From a bacterium (GTDB lineage: Bacteria > Omnitrophota > Gorgyraeia > Gygaellales > UBA12090), in the NCBI GenBank assembly GCA_004299495.1, contig SCPY01000003.1:1-6829 (forward strand): 6,829 nt of DNA, in the 5' to 3' direction. This document shows positions 1-4,672 of this stretch, in pieces. A model generated the notes under the pieces. That model was not told where the DNA came from. It was given only the letters and a program-made list of their open reading frames with translations, and ran no database searches. Position numbers and translations under genes: made by a program. Position 1 is the stretch's first letter; each line of letters starts with the position of its first letter.

Positions 1-80
1 GCCTCTAATGCCTCAAGAGAATCCGCCTGCGTTATGGCTTTTTGAGCCTCTTGAGTAAGAGCTGCAAAATCAATAGACAT
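1..80 (-). CDS. pheS: Phenylalanine--tRNA ligase alpha subunit, N-terminal fragment
   Basis: The first 26 codons of a gene continuing past the left edge. The product begins MSIDFAALTQEAQKAITQAD and continues SLEALEA, matching the N-terminal coiled-coil start of PheS (family pattern: acidic/helical start, then roughly 20 residues leading to a VxYLGKKG motif, which here would lie outside the window). PheS forms the alpha2beta2 phenylalanyl-tRNA synthetase with PheT and carries the catalytic domain. Gene order supports the call, because pheS-pheT follows thrS-infC-rpmI-rplT in many bacteria. The ATG at 78-80 is preceded by CCGGGG about 7 nt upstream, a weak Shine-Dalgarno. The start lies 49 bp inside the end of the OB-fold gene in another frame, and a possible promoter at 99-127 precedes it. 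The identity rests on a short peptide plus synteny, so it is good but not certain. Confidence 0.82.
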   Translation of the reverse strand, partial: MSIDFAALTQEAQKAITQADSLEALE

Positions 81-571
81 ATTAAAACCCCGGATAAGAT
101 TATACTTAAGCTTTGTTTCTCTGACACTAAGCGATGCTTTACTTGCCTTCCCTCTCTTATTTTGGCAAGCTGTGTTGCGTGGATATCCAAATCTCCGCCG
201 TGCATTTTGCAGGCCCGGTTAAAGACGCCCCTTACCTCAAGCCAGTCCCCTCGCGCGTTGTAGCTTCCGGTAAAAGAAATCAGGCTTAAGAAATTATTAG
301 GCATCCAAATACCTATCGCGTTTTCTCCGTCGTGAAGATTAACCCAGGAATAATTTCCCCTTGTCATTACCTCGCCGATTGCCTCTCCTTGGTATATTAT
401 TTCTTTGCCATCAAATTGTTTCGCGTTCTCAATCAGTTCCGCTGAAGAGGCGGTTTGTTGGGCAAAGGAAACAGCCGACAGCTGATAGCTGACAACTGTC
501 AGCAAGAAAATAATCCACGCAACCCGCTTTTTAAATCCACGCAGCCCGCTTTTTAAACCCATGTTTCTCAT
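32..571 (-). CDS. Secreted/membrane-anchored OB-fold-like protein of unknown function
   Basis: A 179-residue protein that I cannot assign to a named family. A positively charged N-terminus (K14, K15, R16) is followed by a hydrophobic stretch at about 17-36 ending SFA|QQ, which looks like a cleavable signal peptide. Residues about 43-140 form a small beta-rich domain (DGKEIIYQGEAIGEVM, then a YSWVNLHDGENAIGIWM stretch, then WLEVRGVFNRA), resembling OB-fold domains. A helix at about 154-173 followed by KRLKKP is a probable C-terminal membrane anchor with a positive cytoplasmic tail. The start was chosen at 571 because ATG overlaps the trkH TGA (ATGA). A second in-frame ATG at 562 lies 11 nt after the AAAGGA at 574-579 and could be used instead. 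A longer in-frame extension upstream lies inside trkH and is not credible. The coding sequence of the signal peptide contains a 22-nt duplication and heptamer repeats, and the 3' end overlaps pheS by 49 bp. Confidence 0.7.
   Translation of the reverse strand: MRNMGLKSGLRGFKKRVAWIIFLLTVVSYQLSAVSFAQQTASSAELIENAKQFDGKEIIYQGEAIGEVMTRGNYSWVNLHDGENAIGIWMPNNFLSLISFTGSYNARGDWLEVRGVFNRACKMHGGDLDIHATQLAKIREGRQVKHRLVSEKQSLSIILSGVLICLLILQLLLKRLKKP
99..127 (-). promoter_or_regulatory. Candidate sigma-70-type promoter for pheS
   Basis: Read on the minus strand, a perfect TATAAT (104 to 99) is preceded at exactly 17 nt by GTGTCA (127 to 122), which matches four of six positions of TTGACA. The predicted start point would fall near 92, giving a leader of about 12 nt before the pheS ATG. 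The element lies inside the C-terminal coding part of the OB-fold gene. Such an internal promoter would let pheS be expressed apart from the upstream K+ genes. A single match of this kind in AT-rich DNA can be chance. Confidence 0.35.
468..502 (-). repeat. Degenerate heptamer repeat, five units, inside a coding region
   Basis: On the minus strand 35 nt divide exactly into five 7-mers: CTGACAG, TTGTCAG, CTATCAG, CTGTCGG and CTGTTTC. The first three share a CAG ending and the fourth differs by one base. The stretch encodes the SYQLSAV part of the OB-fold protein's signal peptide. The same 7-nt period occurs in the two intergenic clusters at 4613-4661 and 6393-6420. Confidence 0.6.
513..556. repeat. 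Tandem 22-nt direct duplication
   Basis: Two adjacent 22-nt copies (513-534 and 535-556) differ at one position (A522 versus G544). Since 22 is not a multiple of three, the copies are read in different frames within the OB-fold gene: the first-translated one gives LKSGLRG and the second FKKRVAW. It builds the basic n-region of the predicted signal peptide, immediately after the start codon. Confidence 0.9.
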
Positions 572-2070
572 TTTCCTTTGAAAAATGCGACGAAAAATCC
601 AATCAGGGCGAACACGGACATAAACTCCAATCTGCCTATCCACATCTGCAAGATATAGGTAATCTTTAATACCGAAGGCATTCCCGGCTGGGTAATGCCG
701 CATGAAAGGCCCACGTTAGCCGCGGCAGAACTAGATTCAAATAAAGACTCCAGCGCGGAATACCCTGCCGCAATACCGATAATTCCTCCTAAAGCATACA
801 AACATAGATAACAAAGTAAAATGAGCATTGCCGAGCGCACCTGGCGGTCCTGCAAAACAACTTCTTTGATGTGATGGTATTTTTCAATAAATACGCTTGC
901 CTCCGGAAGCATTATCCTCTTCACGTCATTGTATAACGCCTTGAAGATTACGCCAACCCTAAGACTCTTGATAGCCCCAGACGTAGAGCAGACGCCCCCT
1001 CCCATCATCATCGCGATAATTAAGGCTGTCAACGCAAGAGGCCCCCACTCAAGGATGAATTGCCGGGAGTAAATAGTCTGATATCCGGTGGTAGTGTGGC
1101 CGGAAATCAATATATAGAAGCCTTTCCTGAATAATCCTAACGCATCGGGATACATTCCTAATCTACTCAGTCCCGCGGCTAACAGAAAAAAGGTAAGCAT
1201 AACGCTCATAAAAAAAGTGCGGGTTTCGATGTTAGCGATGACTTCTCTCCTCTTCTGCCGCCAGAGAGTATAATGCAGATTAAAATTCATAGCGCCTAAA
1301 ATCATAATCACAATAGTGATAATTTCATAGCCCAGGCTGTGGTAATACAAAATATTTTGCGACTGAGGCGTGAATCCCGCGGTATCAAAGGCCGCCATAA
1401 ATATGCACACTCCGTGAAAAATGGCATTCGCCCAAGACATCCCTTCTATTTTTCCAGCTATCGCGAGCGCAAGCGTGCCCAGGACAAGATACACGATGCT
1501 CACCAGCCAGATAAAACGCGACGTCTCAACCACATTGGGTAAAATCTTTTCATCCCGGCCCTCTCCCACATACATCCGGAATGCCCCGGCCGAGCCGCGC
1601 ACTAAAAGCGAAAGGACAATCACCACGATCCCCTGGCCGCCGATAAAAGCAAGGAAGTGGCGCCATAGGTTAACCGTCCTGCTCAGATGGTCAATATCCT
1701 GCGCAAGCGTCAATCCTGTAGTGGTAAGGCCGCTCATCGCGTCAAAAACACAATCCAGGTATGACTTCCAGTGGCCGCTTAAGTAAAAGGGGACGGCTCC
1801 CAAAAGAGCCGCCACAAGCCAGGCCAATGCCACCACCACCATTCCCTGCACCCAACTCAAATCCTTTTGGGTGGAGCATACTGTGGTCAAGAGCTGGCCC
1901 AAAATCAAACAGATAAGCAGGCTGAGGATAAAGTCGTAGGCGGGATTTAGTTCTCTAAAAAGAATCGCGCTTATTATGGGAAAGAATATGGTCAGGCCTA
2001 AGCCGATGATGATCTTTCCTAAATAATACCCGATTCCCCTAAGGTCGTCTAAGGTTGGCTTGAGGACCAT
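568..2070 (-). CDS. trkH: Trk/Ktr-type potassium uptake protein, membrane channel subunit
   Basis: A 500-residue polytopic membrane protein of the TrkH/KtrB superfamily, the K+-translocating subunit gated by RCK proteins. All four pore-loop repeats are visible with their filter glycines: SGLTTTGLT (G119), DTAGFT (G232), GHTTTGY (G329) and ANVGLSCG (G454). The intramembrane gate loop after the third repeat is GGGVCSTSGAIKSLR (357-371), matching the GSTxGGIK-type loop of the family. The C-terminal GRLE motif (479-482) is present. Length is close to the usual 480-500, and nothing appears missing. The ATG at 2070 shares its A with the TAA of the preceding 41-codon ORF (TAATG), and no Shine-Dalgarno is seen before it, so its translation probably depends on that ORF. 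Its TGA overlaps the next ATG. The partner RCK proteins are encoded just upstream. Cation choice (K+ versus K+/Na+) cannot be settled from sequence alone. Confidence 0.95.
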   Translation of the reverse strand: MVLKPTLDDLRGIGYYLGKIIIGLGLTIFFPIISAILFRELNPAYDFILSLLICLILGQLLTTVCSTQKDLSWVQGMVVVALAWLVAALLGAVPFYLSGHWKSYLDCVFDAMSGLTTTGLTLAQDIDHLSRTVNLWRHFLAFIGGQGIVVIVLSLLVRGSAGAFRMYVGEGRDEKILPNVVETSRFIWLVSIVYLVLGTLALAIAGKIEGMSWANAIFHGVCIFMAAFDTAGFTPQSQNILYYHSLGYEIITIVIMILGAMNFNLHYTLWRQKRREVIANIETRTFFMSVMLTFFLLAAGLSRLGMYPDALGLFRKGFYILISGHTTTGYQTIYSRQFILEWGPLALTALIIAMMMGGGVCSTSGAIKSLRVGVIFKALYNDVKRIMLPEASVFIEKYHHIKEVVLQDRQVRSAMLILLCYLCLYALGGIIGIAAGYSALESLFESSSAAANVGLSCGITQPGMPSVLKITYILQMWIGRLEFMSVFALIGFFVAFFKGK

Positions 2071-2195
2071 TATAAGAGTAAAACAAAATAAATAACAATA
2101 ACGCTTGTCAAAATAATCGCGAAGCTATAGGCAATCTCTATGAGAATTCCCTGGGCGGACTGGCAAACAGAAGAGGCAATGTTTTTGGGTTTCAT
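2070..2195 (-). CDS. Small single-helix membrane protein between trkA and trkH (41 aa)
   Basis: An ORF of 41 codons plus stop that fills exactly the gap between the second trkA and trkH. Its ATG overlaps the trkA TGA (ATGA at 2192-2195), and its TAA shares one base with the trkH ATG (TAATG). The product has a short polar N-terminus, MKPKNIASSVCQSAQG, with two lysines, then one long hydrophobic segment at about 17-41 (ILIEIAYSFAIILTSV, followed by IVIYFVLLL), with a glutamate at position 20 near its start. Two lysines before the helix favour an N-in orientation. It has no recognisable motif and I know of no named Trk subunit like it. By position it recalls KdpF, the roughly 29-residue helix of the Kdp pump, but that is analogy only. 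It may be an accessory subunit, or mainly a coupling ORF that delivers ribosomes to trkH. Confidence 0.72.
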   Translation of the reverse strand: MKPKNIASSVCQSAQGILIEIAYSFAIILTSVIVIYFVLLL

Positions 2196-2854
2196 ATCTT
2201 GCCGATGAGGTAATTCAGAAGCTGCTGTTCGTTCTGCAGGAGGGTAAGGGCAATTACATCGTCCTGCGCAAGGAGCATTGTATTGCCTTTAGGGACAATC
2301 ACCTCGTCTCCCCTGATGATGGAAACCAGGACTGAGTCCGCGGGCAGCTGTAATTCCTGCAGGGTTTTATTAATGACGGGGGAATCCGTTGGCAGGTCTA
2401 CGCGCACAATGGCAAGCTTTCCCCGCTTAAAGCTCATCAGGTTGACAAAGTCGGAAAAAGAAACCTCTTCCTCAATGATTTTGGCAAGGATGGTCGTGGC
2501 ATCTATGGGCACATCTATGCCCAGGCGGGAAAATACCGGCTCATTCGCCGGGTCGTTGACCCTGGCCACGGTGCGGGAAATTTTGAATTTCTCTTTTGCC
2601 AGCTGGCAGATCACCAGGTTGTCTTCGTCTTCTCCGGTGACCGCGGCCACTACATCCGCCCGGGATATTCCCGCCTCTTCAAGCTGGCGGGGGTCGCAGC
2701 CGTCTCCGCGCACCACCAGGCAATCAACGCCTTTGGCTGTTTCATTGCATACCGCGTCGTCCTTTTCAATTATTACCACGGTATGCTTATCCGCCACCAG
2801 GCGTTTGCTAAGAAAATACCCCACCTTTCCCGCGCCGACGATAATTATATACAT
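2192..2854 (-). CDS. trkA: Trk potassium uptake regulator, single RCK protein (second copy)
   Basis: A 220-residue cytoplasmic regulator of the TrkA/KtrA family. The N-terminal Rossmann RCK_N domain (about 1-130) starts YIIIVGAGKVG with the GxGxxG nucleotide-binding motif at 7-12, and an acidic residue, E30, ends beta-strand 2 (VVIIEKDD), where NAD(H) or adenine-nucleotide ribose is bound in the family. ARVNDP at 97-102 is a conserved RCK segment. The C-terminal RCK_C domain is at about 140-215. At about half the length of E. coli TrkA (458 aa, two RCK units), it corresponds to one RCK unit, as in KtrA. It starts directly after the stop of the other trkA copy (TAA|ATG), and its TGA overlaps the small membrane ORF. 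It differs clearly from its neighbour, so this is an old duplication. It probably forms the gating ring with that neighbour on TrkH. Confidence 0.92.
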   Translation of the reverse strand: MYIIIVGAGKVGYFLSKRLVADKHTVVIIEKDDAVCNETAKGVDCLVVRGDGCDPRQLEEAGISRADVVAAVTGEDEDNLVICQLAKEKFKISRTVARVNDPANEPVFSRLGIDVPIDATTILAKIIEEEVSFSDFVNLMSFKRGKLAIVRVDLPTDSPVINKTLQELQLPADSVLVSIIRGDEVIVPKGNTMLLAQDDVIALTLLQNEQQLLNYLIGKI

Positions 2855-3499
2855 TTATAGCCCAAACCTCTTTCTTACCTTATCCAGGCTTTCTATTTTA
2901 ACCAGCGCCATTACCACATCGTCTTTCTGCAATTTAGTCTTTGGCAGAGGTAAGCTTACGCCCTTAACGCTTTTAATCATTACTACCATAAGCTCGCCAG
3001 GGATATTTATCTCTTCCGCGTTTTTCCCGACGAGATCTTTGCCAACCTCTATCTCCAGGACGCCTACATCTTTGCTTTCAATCAGGTAGCTGGAAAATCG
3101 GCTTTCAATGATCTTGTCGCGAAGCATCGCGGCAAAAAGAATAGTTCCGCTGATAACGTCCAGGCCCAAACTTCGGTAAATATCGGCTCTCGCGGGGTCA
3201 TAGACCCTGGCGATAACCTTAGGCACCTTGAATATCTTTTTGGCCACCTGCGCGGCAACGATGTTGCTGTTATCCCCGTTGGTAACACTGCAGAAGGCAT
3301 CTGCCTGGGCGATCCCCGCCTGCTTAAGGATCTCAACATCAAAACCATTACCCTCCAGGGTTACGCCGTTAAAGGTCCTGCCCAGGCGCTCAAAACTCTT
3401 CGGGTGCCGGTCTATGACCACTACATTATGGCCTTCAGTAGAGAGCAGTTTGGCTAACTCCGAGCCCACCCTGCCGCAGCCGACGATAATGACATACAT
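2855..3499 (-). CDS. trkA: Trk potassium uptake regulator, single RCK protein (first copy)
   Basis: A 214-residue single-RCK regulator. It opens YVIIVGCGRVG, with GxGxxG at 7-12, and has D30 at the end of beta-2 (VVVIDRHP) as the expected ribose-binding acid. ARVYDP at 97-102 is the conserved RCK_N segment, and the RCK_C domain follows at about 140-205. Unlike its neighbour, which has E30, this copy has D30, so the two may bind nucleotide differently; that is inference. The start is well supported: the last rplT codons supply AAGGGA a few bases before the ATG, with only 2 nt between the genes. Translation is therefore probably tied to L20 synthesis. Together with the second copy it equals one two-RCK TrkA split into two chains. 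Confidence 0.92.
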   Translation of the reverse strand: MYVIIVGCGRVGSELAKLLSTEGHNVVVIDRHPKSFERLGRTFNGVTLEGNGFDVEILKQAGIAQADAFCSVTNGDNSNIVAAQVAKKIFKVPKVIARVYDPARADIYRSLGLDVISGTILFAAMLRDKIIESRFSSYLIESKDVGVLEIEVGKDLVGKNAEEINIPGELMVVMIKSVKGVSLPLPKTKLQKDDVVMALVKIESLDKVRKRFGL

Positions 3500-3501
3500 A
3501 T

Positions 3502-3849
3502 CTATCCCTTGGCTACTTCTATCAGCTTCTGAAACGCCTTTGGTTCATTGACCGCTAATTCAGCCAGCATCTTTCGATTCAGCTCAACCTTTGCCTTCTT
3601 CAGGCCTTCCATAAAGCGGTTGTAGGGCATGCCCGCGGCCCTTACCGCCGCGTTGACGCGGCTAATCCAGAGCTGGCGGAACTCAATCTTGCGTTTCTTG
3701 CGGTCGCGGTAGGCATACACATCGCTGTGTAAGAGCGAGCGTTTTGCCTGTAGATATTGCTTGGAGCGGTCGCCCCACTGTCCGCTGGCGCGCTTTAAAA
3801 CTTTCTTTACCCTTTTTCTTCTCGCAACGTTTGTCTTTACCCTTGCCAT
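3502..3849 (-). CDS. rplT: 50S ribosomal protein L20
   Basis: A 115-residue basic protein that fits L20 along its whole length: the MARVKTNVARRKR start, ASGQWGDRSKQYLQAK, YAYRDRKKRK, FRQLWISRVNAAVRAAGMPYNRFM and ELNRKMLAELA. L20 binds 23S rRNA early in 50S assembly. In several bacteria it also represses its own operon by binding an mRNA structure, though no such structure was identified here. A strong GAGGAG (3853-3858) stands four bases before the ATG, and the gap to rpmI is 17 nt. The usual neighbour downstream would be pheS, but a trkA gene follows after 2 nt instead. Confidence 0.98.
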   Translation of the reverse strand: MARVKTNVARRKRVKKVLKRASGQWGDRSKQYLQAKRSLLHSDVYAYRDRKKRKIEFRQLWISRVNAAVRAAGMPYNRFMEGLKKAKVELNRKMLAELAVNEPKAFQKLIEVAKG

Positions 3850-3866
3850 TTTCTCCTCACTTAGTA

Positions 3867-4064
3867 TTATCCATACGGCAGCAGCGCCTTTACCATCCGC
3901 TCCTGCGCCTTGGATACCAGCCCCGGCCTTCTAAGCCCTCTTTTTCGCTTTTGTTTCTTTCCGGAAAGCAGATGGCTTTTCCCGCCCCGGGCGCGTTTAA
4001 TCTTACCCGACTTAGTAAGACGAAATCTTTTCCTGACTCCTTTTTTTGTCTTTAGTTTTGGCAT
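3867..4064 (-). CDS. rpmI: 50S ribosomal protein L35
   Basis: A 65-residue, very basic protein with the L35 pattern: MPKLKTKKGVRKRFRLTKSG, then GKSHLLSGKKQKRKRGLR and a VSKAQERMVKALLPYG end. It has the standard length. It follows infC after 27 nt, with AAAGAGGG immediately before the ATG as ribosome binding site. The 17 bases covering this site recur exactly inside the gene's own coding sequence (see the repeat entry). Confidence 0.98.
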   Translation of the reverse strand: MPKLKTKKGVRKRFRLTKSGKIKRARGGKSHLLSGKKQKRKRGLRRPGLVSKAQERMVKALLPYG

Positions 4065-4083
4065 ATGCCCTCTTTTTCGCTTT
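3935..4083 (-). repeat. Exact 17-nt repeat: rpmI ribosome binding site and a copy inside rpmI
   Basis: On the minus strand AAAGCGAAAAAGAGGGC occurs at 4083-4067, containing the rpmI Shine-Dalgarno, and again at 3951-3935, where it encodes the KRKRGL part of L35. The copies lie 132 bp apart in direct orientation. The flanks differ, so this is an isolated 17-mer. Purine-rich lysine/arginine codons make chance similarity more likely than for a random 17-mer. Confidence 0.8.
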
Positions 4084-4091
4084 CTTTCAAA

Positions 4092-4598
4092 TTATTTCGG
4101 CCCGATTATCATTGAAATTGTCCTGCCCTCTAAAGTCGGAGGCTTCTCCACGATGGCGTATTGCGTTGATTCCGCCATAAATCTGTCCAAAATGCGCCTG
4201 CCTAACTCCTGATGCGCCATTTCCCGGCCGCGGAAAAACAGCCCTACCTTGACCTTGTCTTTTTTTTGCAAAAAGCTAATGAGCTGCCTTAGCTTTACCT
4301 GGTAGTCGTGCTCTTCAATGTTAGGCTTGACCCTGATTTCTTTCAGGTGCACCTGGTGCTGGCGCTTTTTCGCCAGGCGCTCTTTCTTTTCTTCCTCATA
4401 CTTATATTTTGTGAAATCTAATATCCTGCACACCGGCGGCGTTGCCCCGGGCGCAACTTCCACCAGGTCGAGCTCGTATTGATCGGCCATACTGAGGGCC
4501 TTCTGTAAAGGTACGATGCCCAGCTGCTCCCCCTGCGCTCCTATGAGCCGCACCTGCGGGGCGCGTATCCTGTCATTTACTCTGATAAATTTCTGAAT
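4092..4598 (-). CDS. infC: Translation initiation factor IF-3 (AUU start)
   Basis: IF-3 binds the 30S subunit, keeps it apart from 50S and checks the start codon and initiator tRNA. The product, about 168 residues, shows the N-domain (VNDRIRAPQVRLIGAQGEQL, then LDLVEVAP and PPVCRILDFTKYKYE), a charged linker helix (EEEKKERLAKKRQHQ), and the C-domain (LKEIRVKPNIEEHDYQVKLR, then GREMAHQELG and a PPTLEGRTISMIIGPK end). I place the start at ATT (4596-4598). The nearly perfect Shine-Dalgarno AAGGAGGTG at 4605-4613 lies 8 nt before it. The in-frame GTG at 4605-4607 is itself part of that Shine-Dalgarno and cannot use it. No ATG is available in frame. AUU is the start codon of E. coli infC, where it allows IF-3 to repress its own synthesis; the same control is likely here. 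thrS is upstream and rpmI downstream, as usual. Confidence 0.95.
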   Translation of the reverse strand: MQKFIRVNDRIRAPQVRLIGAQGEQLGIVPLQKALSMADQYELDLVEVAPGATPPVCRILDFTKYKYEEEKKERLAKKRQHQVHLKEIRVKPNIEEHDYQVKLRQLISFLQKKDKVKVGLFFRGREMAHQELGRRILDRFMAESTQYAIVEKPPTLEGRTISMIIGPK

Positions 4599-4604
4599 AT
4601 CAAC

Positions 4605-4613
4605 CACCTCCTT
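4605..4613 (-). promoter_or_regulatory. infC ribosome binding site that decides an AUU start
   Basis: AAGGAGGTG on the minus strand complements nine bases of the usual 16S rRNA 3' end. Eight bases separate GGAGG (4611-4607) from ATT (4598-4596), the preferred spacing. The GTG inside it overlaps the Shine-Dalgarno and is therefore an unlikely start. A very strong site combined with a poor start codon is the arrangement known from autoregulated infC genes. Confidence 0.8.
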
Positions 4614-4661
4614 TTTTAGTTTACAGTTTATAGCTGACGGTTTAGGGCTATAAACTGTAAA
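4613..4661 (-). repeat. Degenerate heptamer repeat, seven units, in the thrS-infC gap
   Basis: The minus strand from 4661 to 4613 divides into seven 7-mers, among them TTTACAG, TTTATAG, CTATAAA, CTGTAAA and CTAAAAA. Units share a YTNNNAG or CTNNAAA pattern, though the fit of the middle units is loose. The array occupies most of the 74-nt gap between thrS and infC and stops right at the infC Shine-Dalgarno. It contains the perfect inverted repeat listed separately. Confidence 0.5.
4621..4660 (-). promoter_or_regulatory. Perfect 14-bp hairpin in the infC leader
   Basis: The arms at 4621-4634 and 4647-4660 are perfect inverted repeats of 14 bp, with a 12-nt loop. In the mRNA the stem ends 7 nt before the infC Shine-Dalgarno (4613-4605). 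It is AT-rich and not followed by a U-tract on the minus strand (ACTAAAAAAGG follows), so it is not a normal intrinsic terminator. It could mark an mRNA processing site between thrS and infC, or influence infC translation, or be a by-product of the heptamer array. Confidence 0.7.
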
Positions 4662-4672
4662 TACACCAATGT

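Noticed and set aside
568..703. Longer start for the OB-fold gene at 703
   Set aside because: This extension lies in another frame inside the conserved trkH 3' end, is rich in Arg/Tyr with no signal-peptide character, and the ATGA junction at 568-571 explains the start better.
2283..3089. Long plus-strand open frame opposite the two trkA genes
   Set aside because: It runs antisense to strongly conserved RCK domains, is Ser/Thr/Arg-rich without any domain pattern, and has no ribosome binding site. Other plus-strand open frames in the window are similar shadows.
4605..4607. GTG as infC start codon
   Set aside because: The GTG is part of the Shine-Dalgarno AAGGAGGTG and so has no usable binding site upstream; the ATT 8 nt after GGAGG fits instead.
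4621..4660. Intrinsic terminator after thrS
   Set aside because: The stem is long and perfect but AT-rich, and the minus strand after it is ACTAAAAAAGG with no U-tract; infC starts right after it.
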